Source: an uncultured Pirellulaceae bacterium (GTDB lineage: Bacteria; Planctomycetota; Planctomycetia; Pirellulales; Pirellulaceae). From it: 33,868 nt of DNA. The notes below the pieces were generated by a model. That model saw only the letters and a program-made list of their open reading frames with translations. It made no database searches and had not been told where the DNA came from. Shown piece by piece: positions 7,979-16,788 of the stretch (positions within the stretch are counted from its first letter, which is position 1; each line of letters opens with the position of its first letter). Position numbers and translations under genes: made by a program. The stretch is from positions 1-33,868 of the forward strand of contig CALJOA010000149.1 of NCBI GenBank assembly GCA_937981585.1, given 5' to 3'.

Positions 7979-9847
7979 TTAAAAGACAAACAGGAACAAA
8001 TACGCTGCGATCAAAATTGAGAAAACTCCTACCAGAGAGAAGATGCTGACCTGACTCTCGGCCCGACGGCGCCATGTTTCAATTCTGGACCGAGCCGCAC
8101 TGGATACCTGCGAGTGGTTGGGCTGGTAAGCCTCCTCTCGCTGGAGCTCCTGATGCAGCGGGGGTTGGGCACGGTATTCGCCTTGAGCATATTCTTCGTC
8201 CTCGGCGTATCGCCCCTCATTACTGAAACCTGCTGGTGAATCTGCTGGTTGAAAATCTTCTCGAACAGCCCCCGTTCGCGCCAAAGCAGGTTCCCGGACC
8301 AATCGACGAGGACGAGTCTGCGTCTGCCCGACCGACTCAGGAGGATAGTATCCCTGATCGAGTCGTCGCTGCCGATTCTGTCGATCCATTTCATAGCCGA
8401 TCTTGAAATCTTTCAAGAACGTCATCACAGTCGCCATCAATGCAGAGACAGCGGCACCGAGAACACCAAACATCGTTCCACTTGGGAATACTTTCTTGGG
8501 AACAAGACAAGCCGACTGAGCGACCTTCACGTTTGAGATTCGCTCACTATCGAGGGCGTCATTGGTTACACTTTCAGCCGTCTTCTCCGCGATTCCCATC
8601 ATCGTCTTTTGCATGATTTCGACATTTCGAACCATCGCATTCTCTTGTACGACAAGCTTGTTGAGTCGATCGACTTCTGCAACCTTCATTGCGATCAATG
8701 CTTCGGTCGCTTGCAAACGTTTCTGAAAACCTTCTGCGTCCGCAGAGGCCTTTGTCAACATGACAAGAATCTCTTTGTGAGCCGGATTAGGACTTTTCTG
8801 TGCTTCCTTGAATGTTTGCGGAATCCTGTTGTACTGGCTCTTCGCTTTCTTGATTGAATTGCGAATCGCGGTCAGTTTCGGATTACTGCTGTTGTACTTG
8901 GATGCCAAATCCGACTCTTGAATTTGCAAATTGTAGAGAGCTTCACGAGCCCTATCACGCGCCAATGATGAAGTCGTTGTGTTACCGCCGACGATAAACT
9001 CTGGAATCTTAGAAAACGACTTTTTCATTTTGAGAGATTTCTCTTGTGACTCGCTCAGCTTTACCGCTGTCGTCAAGGCGTCGAGTCTTAACTGATTAAT
9101 CTCCCTCTGCAGGAGGTTACGAGCGCTGCCCACATCCAGCACATTGAGGCTGGAACGAAACACCTCAAGTTTTTGTTCAGCCTCCAGCAACTCTTTCTTG
9201 CGGAGCTTTAATTGCGAGTCAAAAAAGCCCCCCGACTGCGGCGTATTAACTTTGACGTGAGTTTTTTGGTATTCGTCAAGATAATTCTGGACTACATCCT
9301 GAGCTAAAAACGGAGACTGTGCCTTAATGCCGACCGAAACTACCGTCGTGTTCTTTTCGTGTTGAACGTCGATTCCTTTCATCAGCCGTGTAATTGCCTT
9401 GTTGCGTCGATTGAGGCCTTTGATTTCGTCGCTGGTCAAATCCGTTTCGCTTTGATCGACCGTCGCTCCGCCAAGTTGGATTGACGGAAGCCCATTGATA
9501 AAGCGACCGATTGCGGAATTCGGTTTCAGAATTCGCTCCACACCCACGTTATCAACGACTTTTCCTGCCAGTTCGCGACTGCCAAGCAAATCAACAACCG
9601 ATTTGACCTCAGTCTCCCGAGAGTCTTGAAGCGAGACTTTTCCTGCCGATGTTGTTGGACCAGCACCAACACTGCTGCGACCAACCTGAACAAACAGCTT
9701 TCCGTCCGACGCGTACTCTCGCGGAACTACCAAGTAGGCCAACACGAAAAGCGAAAAGAAAACGAGGAACCAAAGAATGAACTTAATCGGCGATTTGAAG
9801 ATCGCCATAACTACGTCGATGATGGTGAAGGACTGGGTGGAGTTCAT
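7979..9847 (-). CDS. Wzz/GNVR-type polysaccharide chain-length protein with long C-terminal tail
   Basis: A polysaccharide co-polymerase of 622 residues. It has TM1 at about 22-42 followed by REYASDGKLFVQVG, the usual start of a Wzz domain. A long helical periplasmic region (about 205-440) likely forms coiled coils, with the GNVR-like segment near 405-450. TM2 spans about 456-477. Unlike Wzc proteins there is no kinase domain with Walker motifs. Instead a polar 120-residue tail, rich in Arg, Gln and Tyr (Tyr near 500, 501, 547, 553, 558 and 574), leads to a third hydrophobic segment at 601-622, the very C-terminus. Its role is to set glycan chain length with the downstream O-antigen ligase-like protein. 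The tail and third segment are unusual for the family and their role is unknown. Confidence 0.88.
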   Translation of the reverse strand: MNSTQSFTIIDVVMAIFKSPIKFILWFLVFFSLFVLAYLVVPREYASDGKLFVQVGRSSVGAGPTTSAGKVSLQDSRETEVKSVVDLLGSRELAGKVVDNVGVERILKPNSAIGRFINGLPSIQLGGATVDQSETDLTSDEIKGLNRRNKAITRLMKGIDVQHEKNTTVVSVGIKAQSPFLAQDVVQNYLDEYQKTHVKVNTPQSGGFFDSQLKLRKKELLEAEQKLEVFRSSLNVLDVGSARNLLQREINQLRLDALTTAVKLSESQEKSLKMKKSFSKIPEFIVGGNTTTSSLARDRAREALYNLQIQESDLASKYNSSNPKLTAIRNSIKKAKSQYNRIPQTFKEAQKSPNPAHKEILVMLTKASADAEGFQKRLQATEALIAMKVAEVDRLNKLVVQENAMVRNVEIMQKTMMGIAEKTAESVTNDALDSERISNVKVAQSACLVPKKVFPSGTMFGVLGAAVSALMATVMTFLKDFKIGYEMDRQNRQRRLDQGYYPPESVGQTQTRPRRLVREPALARTGAVREDFQPADSPAGFSNEGRYAEDEEYAQGEYRAQPPLHQELQREEAYQPNHSQVSSAARSRIETWRRRAESQVSIFSLVGVFSILIAAYLFLFVF

Positions 9848-9977
9848 GCTGCTACTCGGAAAAAGGCGACGCGAAAAAAATTCTTGGGTGTTTAAATCAA
9901 TGAGAGAAAACTGGCTTAACGTTGATGAGCGATTTCAATCGCAGACCTCGTTCTATTGTGATTTGGGGGGGCCAGTT

Positions 9978-10283
9978 TTAGTAGATGATAAATCCCCAAT
10001 TGAAAATATGGCTTAACACGTTTATCCCCACGATCGCCCCAATCCAGATAAGCCATCCCATCCCACCTTCGCCACCGCCTCCATGCGCCGTGCCGGCATC
10101 CACTTGATACAGCTGATACTCGATCAAGCTTACGAATTCCTCGGCGTCACTCTCAGATAACCCGTTCTTGGCCAAGTCTTCAATCACCGATTCACGGCTG
10201 TCTCCACGTGCAAGTGCTTCAGCCACCAATTGGGCCAGCTCTTGCATTTCGTCATCTTCGAGGGAGATTTTTTCATCAGCCAT
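9978..10283 (-). CDS. Small C-terminally anchored protein with helical N-domain
   Basis: About 101 residues starting at ATG 10283. The N-terminal part (about 8-58) is acidic and helical, with a pattern reminiscent of small helical bundle domains: SRESVIEDLAKNGLSESDAE. A glycine-rich linker (HGGGGEGG) leads to one hydrophobic segment at about 75-98 ending at the C-terminus, so the acidic domain is probably cytoplasmic. The open frame extends to 10334, but those residues (MGTCGFDVV...) do not look like protein. I do not recognise the family. It stands alone, 130 bp upstream (in sequence) of the Wzz-type gene start on the same strand. Confidence 0.65.
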   Translation of the reverse strand: MADEKISLEDDEMQELAQLVAEALARGDSRESVIEDLAKNGLSESDAEEFVSLIEYQLYQVDAGTAHGGGGEGGMGWLIWIGAIVGINVLSHIFNWGFIIY

Positions 10284-10797
10284 TGGACTATACAGCTCTT
10301 TGTTAGGGACGACATCGAAACCACAAGTCCCCAAGCCTCAGGGGTGCGTTTCGACACTCTCGTAAACCATTCAATCTTAACCCAAAGGCCACCACGTAGT
10401 CCAATGGCTGGCGATGGAATCGAACACTGGCAGTAACGATTATTGTAGCTGGGCAGAATCCTCAGATGGCTTTCTGCAAAAAGAACACTTTTCCATCCTC
10501 GGTTGAAAGCTGATACGCCTCGAATCTGAAATTCAGATAGGCCTTTTTCGCAGCTCTACTCCCCTCCCAAACTTCAAACGTCAAGCCATATTCAGTTTGT
10601 TTTCAAGCTCCCTACAGGACATTAAGATGCGTGTATGTCACAATACCGAAAACCGCTTTGAAGTTCACTTTGCTGCTTCGCCAAGACTGAAACTCGCGAT
10701 CGAGGGCGATTCCAGAATCCGGAGAGATAGACTCACACTTTGAAGAAGAAATGCACGATTGGTACAGAACGCCAGATTGCCTTCGGATGAATTAAAC
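10284..10797. other. Intergenic region, no gene recognised
   Basis: This is the divergent region between the small membrane protein (minus) and the archaemetzincin-like gene (plus). Frames here are short and overlapping with no protein character. A segment near 10410-10430 resembles a tRNA T-loop on the minus strand, but no cloverleaf can be built around it. I see no clear promoter. Confidence 0.55.
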
Positions 10798-11712
10798 ATG
10801 AATGACAAATTGCTTTTCTGCCTTTTATTTACATGCTTGACCGCCATACCGGCGACTGGATTGGCACAAAACACAAAGCCACTCACGCCAGCAAAAATCA
10901 AGAAGACGATTCGGCAGCTCAAGCCGCTTCACAAGGAGATCGCAGAACCTCAACCAGGGGACTGGCTTGCGTCTCACGAGGAGAAAGGCCAAACGTTTGC
11001 CCAGTATGTTCGGATCCGGCCCAACATCCTCACGCGGCAACGAAAGAAACTTTACATCCAGCCGATCGGCGAGTTTTCGGAGAAGCAAACTGAGCTGATC
11101 AAGCTCAGCCATGAATTTCTCGGGATCTATTTCAATTGCGAAGTAGAAACGCTTGAGACCAAATCTGAAAAAGATATTCCCGAAAATGCGCAACGCGAAC
11201 ATCCGAGTTGGGGTGATCATCAGCTTCTCACCACTCACGTATTGGACAAAATACTCGGTCCCGAGCTGCCCGATGATGCGTTCGCTACGATCGCGTTTAC
11301 CTCATCGGATTTGTGGCCGGGTGATGGATGGAATTTTGTGTTCGGTTACGCTTCGTTTCGCCAGAGGGTCGGTGTTTGGTCGTTATATCGGTTCGGTGAT
11401 CCCGAAAAGAGCGATGAAGAATTCAAGCAATGTCTGCGACGAACGCTCAAAGTCGCCACACACGAAACGGGGCACATGTTTTCGATTCAGCATTGCATTG
11501 CCTATCAATGCAACATGCAGGGCAGCAACAGCCTTCCAGAATCGGATCGCCAGCCGACTCATCTTTGTCCCGAATGTCACGCGAAGATTCTCTACGCAAC
11601 CAAGGCCAACCCGATTCAGCGGTATGAAAAACTAATCGAGTTTTGCAACAAGCATGAGCTGACTGAAGAAATGAAGTTCTTTCGGACGTCGAAGGCCAAA
11701 CTCGAAGAGTAG
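10798..11712 (+). CDS. Secreted archaemetzincin-like zinc metalloprotease
   Basis: 304 residues with a signal peptide (MNDKLLFCLLF... to about LAQ, residue 24) and a metzincin-type zinc site. The pattern is HETGH (222-226), then a third histidine 232 directly followed by Cys233, with Cys238, Met240, Cys257 and Cys260. This closely follows the archaemetzincin signature HExxHxxGxxHCx4CxM...CxxC, in which the four cysteines bind a second zinc. Two deviations: the glycine between the helix and third ligand is Ser229, and the Met-to-Cys spacing is one shorter than the classical 17. Archaemetzincins are usually cytoplasmic, so export is notable. ATG 10798 follows GGATG at a normal distance and starts the signal peptide; the frame opens earlier at 10759. 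Substrate unknown. Confidence 0.85.
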   Translation: MNDKLLFCLLFTCLTAIPATGLAQNTKPLTPAKIKKTIRQLKPLHKEIAEPQPGDWLASHEEKGQTFAQYVRIRPNILTRQRKKLYIQPIGEFSEKQTELIKLSHEFLGIYFNCEVETLETKSEKDIPENAQREHPSWGDHQLLTTHVLDKILGPELPDDAFATIAFTSSDLWPGDGWNFVFGYASFRQRVGVWSLYRFGDPEKSDEEFKQCLRRTLKVATHETGHMFSIQHCIAYQCNMQGSNSLPESDRQPTHLCPECHAKILYATKANPIQRYEKLIEFCNKHELTEEMKFFRTSKAKLEE

Positions 11713-12123
11713 CTACCCAGACTGAGCGTTTTTGAATCCTGCAACAGGTAGGCCAGGCCATTGCCTGACGAATTACCAAAGAGGCATGCTCGCCCTACTT
11801 CGGACCGAGATTGTAGGTCGCACTCTAGCCCGACTCGAGGTTTAGAGAATGCAATGAAAGTTAAAGACAGGATTTACATGATTGACAAGATGTTTTGCGA
11901 TCATGTCAATCATGTGATGCTGTCCGAAACCATTGATTTGCTGGACGAATTTCAACATTCCATTCCTAACTCCTATTTAACATTCATGCAGTTTGCCACT
12001 GTGCGATTATGAGTTTGTGATTGAAAGTTGCTTTCGAACTTCTTGACTAACAGATTTGCCTGAGATCAACTGTTGGTCAGGGAAAAGATTAGCCACCAGC
12101 ACTGCAATTTCGAGGCAAAAGAC
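11713..12123. other. Intergenic region with short repeat-like sequence
   Basis: The 83-codon frame at 11761-12012 has no recognisable protein features and I treat it as noncoding. A small hairpin CAGGC (11754-11758) / GCCTG (11763-11767) sits in a GTAGG...CCCTAC-flanked segment (11748 to about 11804), resembling degenerate dispersed intergenic repeats. It separates two plus-strand genes of unrelated function, so they are probably not in one operon. Confidence 0.5.
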
Positions 12124-13059
12124 ATGTCACAACAACCAAATTTCAATAGCCCAATGGATGAACCTTTCAAGCCAGGACCAGCGGGCAAGGCGACGGGAAC
12201 CAGTGGCAAAGCGATCGCCAGTTTGGTTCTTGGTTTGCTTAGTTTTGTTGGGATGTGCTTGACCGGCATTCCAGGCCTGATCCTTGGCATCATTGGCCTA
12301 AGCGATGTTAACAAAAGCGCCGGACGGCTTGGGGGCAAAGGCTTGGCGATTGCCGGAATCGTGCTCAGCACTATCGGAATTTTTTGGACGATAGGCGCGA
12401 TATTGGTTGGCATGCTGCTTCCGGCAGTTTCCCAGGTCAGAGAAGCCGCTAGACGGGTAACGTCGGCGAACAACATGCGGCAGCAAGCGCTCTCCATGCA
12501 CAACTACCATTCGGCCTACGGCGCTCTTCCTACTCAAGAGAAGAACGGGCTAAGCTGGCGCGTTCACATTCTTCCGTTCCTTGAACAACAGGAACTCTAT
12601 AGTCGTTTCAACCTCGAAGAGCCGTGGGACAGCCCAAACAACATTCAGCTGATTCCCGAGATGCCGGAATTTTTTGCGTGTCCCGGCGTGGAGCTTCCGC
12701 CAGGGTTGACCATCTATCAGGTTCCATTTAGCAACACTGATTTTCTCCAAGAAGAAAGTTTATCGGTGTTTGACAATAGCGGTAAGGCAATCTCGTTCGC
12801 TCAAATTACCGATGGCACCTCTAACACAATCATGATCCTCGAAGTCGACGCGTCTGCGGCAGTCGAATGGACAAAACCAGACGATTGGGATTTTGACCCA
12901 GCCAACCCAATGCTGAACGTTGGAACGGCATTCCCGGGAGGTTTCAACGTTGCAATTGCCGACGGAGCCACAGTTTTTGTGCCGTCCAGCATTCCCCCTG
13001 AGGAGTTCAAGGCATTGATCACGCGTGCAGGTGGCGAAGCTGCAAGGATGCCCTATTAG
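12124..13059 (+). CDS. DUF4190-DUF1559 membrane protein
   Basis: 311 residues. After a proline-rich start, residues about 28-98 form a DUF4190-like unit of two hydrophobic hairpins around GIPGLILGIIGL and GLAIAGIVLSTIGI. It runs straight into a DUF1559 domain at GMLLPAVSQVREAARR (96-111), then NNMRQQALSMHNYHSAYGALP, a typical block in this family, and ITDGTSNTIMILE further on. DUF1559 proteins are the large planctomycete family resembling type II secretion pseudopilins (G/H-type). Here the prepilin-type N-terminus is replaced by the DUF4190 helices, so this copy is probably a fixed inner-membrane protein rather than a processed pilin. ATG 12124 follows GAGG; the frame opens at 12073. Confidence 0.85.
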   Translation: MSQQPNFNSPMDEPFKPGPAGKATGTSGKAIASLVLGLLSFVGMCLTGIPGLILGIIGLSDVNKSAGRLGGKGLAIAGIVLSTIGIFWTIGAILVGMLLPAVSQVREAARRVTSANNMRQQALSMHNYHSAYGALPTQEKNGLSWRVHILPFLEQQELYSRFNLEEPWDSPNNIQLIPEMPEFFACPGVELPPGLTIYQVPFSNTDFLQEESLSVFDNSGKAISFAQITDGTSNTIMILEVDASAAVEWTKPDDWDFDPANPMLNVGTAFPGGFNVAIADGATVFVPSSIPPEEFKALITRAGGEAARMPY

Positions 13060-13413
13060 GCAATCAATCGCTACGGCTCGACGGGGCGCACCGTCGGGCT
13101 GCAAGCCCCGACTACTCAAACTGAGCACAAGAACGTCCGTCGATTCGATTTTCAATACCAGCCCGAAGCGTTAGCGAGGGAACGTATACGGGAGGAACCC
13201 TCGCCCGCGCTTTTTGAAGTTGCACACTTTCAACCGCTAGGCCAATAACCCCATGCTGACGCATGGGGCTACATCCTGTCGCCTCTTCGAGGCTGCAATG
13301 TGCAACTTCAAAACTCGCGCTTCGGGCTGGTATTGCTTGCGGCAAAAATGATGGTAGCGATTGCTAAATGGAAGAAGCAATTCTTCTGGGAGGCAAAGCT
13401 CTTCAAACCGCTT
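13060..13413. other. Intergenic region between convergent genes
   Basis: No gene is supported. It is dominated by the nested palindromic element at 13154-13334, listed separately. The 5' part (13070-13130) contains GGGGCGCACCGTCGGGCTGC-like sequence of the same intergenic-repeat character. Confidence 0.6.
13154..13334. repeat. Nested three-level inverted repeat element, 181 bp
   Basis: The outer arms are perfect over 17 bases: AATACCAGCCCGAAGCG at 13154-13170 and its complement at 13318-13334. Inner arms are GAAGTTGCACA (13216-13226) and TGTGCAACTTC (13299-13309). At the centre CCCCATGC (13249-13256) and GCATGGGG (13261-13268) form a tight hairpin with a 4-base loop. It lies between convergent genes and contains no ORF of note. 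It looks like a dispersed palindromic (MITE- or REP-like) intergenic element. Confidence 0.75.
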
Positions 13414-16400
13414 CTACCGTTCACCCCACTCGCACAGCGAATCAACAAAGCTGGCTGTTCCGTCCCTCAACCAGGAATCCAGTTGAGCCTGCTGCTTCAA
13501 CTGCTGGCCACGCTGTAGGGGAACGACAAAGAAATTGCAGCTGACTTCAGGCAAGCCCGACATATCGCTCCACAACTTTTCGAATTGAGAAACGGGGAAG
13601 ACATCTTCCTGGCCGTGGCCCCAGCGCTTCTTCACGTCTTTAATCGTGATATAAGTCGGCATTCGTTGGCTCAGCACGCGAATCGCCTTGTCGACCTTTT
13701 CCAAATCGTTTAGCGACTCGCGGTCCAGACCAAACACGCTCAGTAACTGGTCGATGTCAATCCAAGTCGTCATTGAATTGTAAAACGACAACTTAAATTC
13801 GTCTTCTTCGCGTGGCATCGAAAGCCCTTCAAGCAACCTCGGGCTACCGTTGACACGAGCCAAACCTCCACCGCGATCCTCCAAACGGCGCGAGATGACT
13901 TCGAACGACAAGCACTTCTGACTCGAAATATGCAAACCCAACAATCCCGGATCGACACTCGCACCAAGCGTATCAACGTTGTGAAGCATCAAGTATTTCA
14001 GCTCGGGTTGCCGCTGCAACAATCCCGAAAGAACGCCATTGCGAAGCATGTTTGGCACTTCAAACCAGTGCCCCACCGGATGCAAACACTGCATCGGCAT
14101 GTTGTCGCGATAGTCGCTACCTTCACCGGCTTGGCGAGCCCAACCGATCAGCGCCGTTCGCAAGCTCTCTCGCATTCGCTGCTGTTGTTCGTCTAGCATC
14201 TGTTGCGGCATTTCCTCCCATTGGAACTGCAGGTCACGAACCATCGGAACCGTTCGCAGGCCGATGTAACGGCCCCGAGACAACAGGACCTCGCCGGGAT
14301 AGTCGTAGTTTTTGACATCACTGAGGTGATCTTCAATCGCCTGGTGAGTCATGTACCCGGTTGTGATAATGTGCGGGAACGGCCGGTCAAATTTCTTTCC
14401 AACGCGCCTGCTTTTAGCCAAATGGACTTCGATAAAGCTACGATGCTTGCCGTCGAACTGGCTGAACGGATGAAGCCCTTTGACAACGCCGGCGCCTTCG
14501 GTCCAACGGCTCCCTACACCAGCCGACAATGTCACGACGGCGACTTTTCCATCACGTATCGCCTGCTCACCAACCGACCGATGCTTTTCGTCAACACCAT
14601 CGCGCGATTCAATCACGTCTTCGGCTTCAACGTCCGTAATACTGGTAGTGACAGGCAGCCGATTTTGGGCCAGGCCATAGCGGCCAGATTTTAAATCGGA
14701 ACGAACTTGTTCATGTTGATCTCGATCAAACCCAATTCGCCGAAGCAATTCATTGAGTGTCTCAGTTTTCTCCCGGGTTGATTTTCGCCCGGGCAGAATC
14801 CCTTCGACCAGTTGCTGGAACGCTTGTGAGTGCCCTTCGTTGCGATACTCGCTTCCTAACAACTCCATCTCGGTTCGGTAGAGAGCCGAAAGTTCTCGCG
14901 GAGGAAGCTTCAACCATCCTGGAATCATCAGCGCGTAGTACTCGTTCGGCATCCGGGCATCGTCGGCGTCAAGAATCTCACCCCAGGTTCCGTTGTCGTT
15001 GATCTCGAAGTTGTACACAACCGGTTCCATCGCAAAAGGCAGCCGTGTTTCAAGCCGTTTTTTAGTTGCTGACATCGCTGATTGGAGCCATTTTTGCGCC
15101 TCTGGCTTGATCTCCGGATCGAAAATAAAGCCCATACCGCCACCGGCCATTCCGCCGAGCATCCAAAAGCCCCAGAACTTGTCGCCGTACTTTTGCTGAC
15201 ACTGTTCGACCAGCGAGTTGGTGAACAGGTTGGTACACCACGGAATGATCTTTTGCAGTGGCCCGAAAAAGTTCCGGTGTGTTGCCGCGCCGACCGCTTT
15301 AATGTCGCCTTTGTTGAGCGCGTCGGTGATCTCATCGAGAATTGAAATCGCGTCTTGTCGGGCTTCCCATTCTTCGGGCGAACGAAGTAGATATTTCTCG
15401 GTCACCATTTCGAGAATCGGCCCAACGTTCTGAGCCATTCCGCCGTGAACCAACACGAGACTGTCCTGAAGTTTCTGACGTGTTTCAGAGCTGATTTCTT
15501 CTTTGGAAAACACGGAGTGCTTTGGCAGTAAACGACCGCGACTGATTCCATATTCCGGATCGCCTTCACTGGCAGCCGCACCTTGAATCAGTTTAATGCC
15601 CGGCCAAACGCCTCCCGAGTCCTGCCAACCGCCACCAGACCCACCAATCCACTCGCCCAAAATTGCACGGGCCGCAATGATGCGCCGATCGGCTTCTTCC
15701 AAAGCACCTTCCAGCGAAGAAACCTGGCCAGTCGCTCGCATACACAGCGAAATCAGTGAACCGAGAAGGTTAGTTGATACCGCCAGCCGTGAGCCCTTGG
15801 GGATGTCATTGACCTTGCTAACAATCTCTAGGCCCAAACCAGGACCGATCATTCGTTCGAGCAGCGTCTCTATGTCTTGGCCGCATCCTTCCATTCCAGG
15901 AGGAACGATCCCAGCCGCGATCACTGCGGCTTTGAGAAGCCCAAGGTAATCGCGAGCAAAATCAAACACTTCCGCGATGGTTGTGATCTCGGCGTGGGTT
16001 TTTAAGTCGATGCTGACGAGCTTCAACACCGGTCGGTCAATCACTCGCAAATAGCATTCGATCGGTGGATCGGGACTGGCATCGCGATCCATCACGCCAA
16101 GGTTAACCGAAGCGTTGATCACTCGGGCGCCTGACGGATAGTCCATCCCCAGAAAGAAAATATCGCTCCAACCGCTATGAGTAAAATCCATTCGCACAGC
16201 TGTTGTTTCCTTGAGAATCGGAAACGCAACGCTTTCCTCGGGACGCTCGATCAGCTCTCGGCGGAATCGGATCGGATGATCGGTCGGATGGCCGGTTCGA
16301 AACATCCATTGATTGCCTCGGACAGTACGAACGCTTCTGCGAACCTGATCGGCGAGGGTCTGGAACGCAAGTTCGTGGTAGGCTTGAGAAAGCGCACTTG

Positions 16401-16788
16401 AAAGTGCGTCACTGGCACCGCTTTCGGATTGAGCTTCCAACAGCGAGTCGATCGATTCGACGAAACGGCGACCAAGTAAATGCTGGTAGCTGCTGAAAGG
16501 TATATTCCCGACAGCGCGACGGTCAAAATGCCGAGGCAAGTGGAAACGATGAATTGACGACAGGAAGAACAACGCCCGGACGCGGTGGTACAGGTTCTCG
16601 GTGCCACGCCAGAACTTGTCCAGCGCAACAGTATCTGCGATCAGCCGATCAAAGTCGGCGTCGGCACAAACCAAATCGAGCGATTGGTTTCGAATCGAAT
16701 CATCTTCGGACTCAATGATCTGAACAAGCCGATTGTCGCAGCCTGACTCGGAGTCGATTGAGTTATCGGAAGTAGCTTTAACATCCAT
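13414..16788 (-). CDS. Fucokinase-like GHMP kinase fused to UDPGP-type nucleotidyltransferase
   Basis: 1124 residues with two enzyme modules. Residues about 190-575 are a GHMP sugar kinase of the L-fucokinase type: RMDFTHSGWSD and SGARVINASVNL (199-230), a motif-2 region PKGSRLAVST (330-339), GGGWQDSGG (385-393), LVHGGMAQNVG (446-456) and MAGGGMGFIFDP (547-558). Residues about 745-1120 resemble the eukaryote-type UDP-sugar pyrophosphorylase (UDPGP) family: LSAGVGSRW (754-762), HPVGHWFEVPNML (903-915), LHNVDTLGASVD (935-946) and FYNSMTTWID (1002-1011). Residues 1-180 and the linker 600-740 are unassigned. The predicted role is to phosphorylate a free sugar at C1 and convert it to a UDP-sugar. 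In known bifunctional fucokinase/GDP-fucose pyrophosphorylases the order is reversed. Motif 2 is degenerate (R and A replace glycines), so activity or substrate may differ. The start overlaps the upstream gene's stop (TAATG). Confidence 0.82.
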   Translation of the reverse strand: MDVKATSDNSIDSESGCDNRLVQIIESEDDSIRNQSLDLVCADADFDRLIADTVALDKFWRGTENLYHRVRALFFLSSIHRFHLPRHFDRRAVGNIPFSSYQHLLGRRFVESIDSLLEAQSESGASDALSSALSQAYHELAFQTLADQVRRSVRTVRGNQWMFRTGHPTDHPIRFRRELIERPEESVAFPILKETTAVRMDFTHSGWSDIFFLGMDYPSGARVINASVNLGVMDRDASPDPPIECYLRVIDRPVLKLVSIDLKTHAEITTIAEVFDFARDYLGLLKAAVIAAGIVPPGMEGCGQDIETLLERMIGPGLGLEIVSKVNDIPKGSRLAVSTNLLGSLISLCMRATGQVSSLEGALEEADRRIIAARAILGEWIGGSGGGWQDSGGVWPGIKLIQGAAASEGDPEYGISRGRLLPKHSVFSKEEISSETRQKLQDSLVLVHGGMAQNVGPILEMVTEKYLLRSPEEWEARQDAISILDEITDALNKGDIKAVGAATHRNFFGPLQKIIPWCTNLFTNSLVEQCQQKYGDKFWGFWMLGGMAGGGMGFIFDPEIKPEAQKWLQSAMSATKKRLETRLPFAMEPVVYNFEINDNGTWGEILDADDARMPNEYYALMIPGWLKLPPRELSALYRTEMELLGSEYRNEGHSQAFQQLVEGILPGRKSTREKTETLNELLRRIGFDRDQHEQVRSDLKSGRYGLAQNRLPVTTSITDVEAEDVIESRDGVDEKHRSVGEQAIRDGKVAVVTLSAGVGSRWTEGAGVVKGLHPFSQFDGKHRSFIEVHLAKSRRVGKKFDRPFPHIITTGYMTHQAIEDHLSDVKNYDYPGEVLLSRGRYIGLRTVPMVRDLQFQWEEMPQQMLDEQQQRMRESLRTALIGWARQAGEGSDYRDNMPMQCLHPVGHWFEVPNMLRNGVLSGLLQRQPELKYLMLHNVDTLGASVDPGLLGLHISSQKCLSFEVISRRLEDRGGGLARVNGSPRLLEGLSMPREEDEFKLSFYNSMTTWIDIDQLLSVFGLDRESLNDLEKVDKAIRVLSQRMPTYITIKDVKKRWGHGQEDVFPVSQFEKLWSDMSGLPEVSCNFFVVPLQRGQQLKQQAQLDSWLRDGTASFVDSLCEWGER

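Noticed and set aside
10385-10480. Possible tRNA on the minus strand (GTTCGATTCC-like T-loop)
   Set aside because: No matching acceptor, D or anticodon stems can be paired around it.
11761-12012. 83-codon plus-strand frame between the archaemetzincin-like and DUF1559 genes
   Set aside because: It begins in repeat-like sequence, has no ribosome-binding site or domain, and no feature of a conserved small protein.
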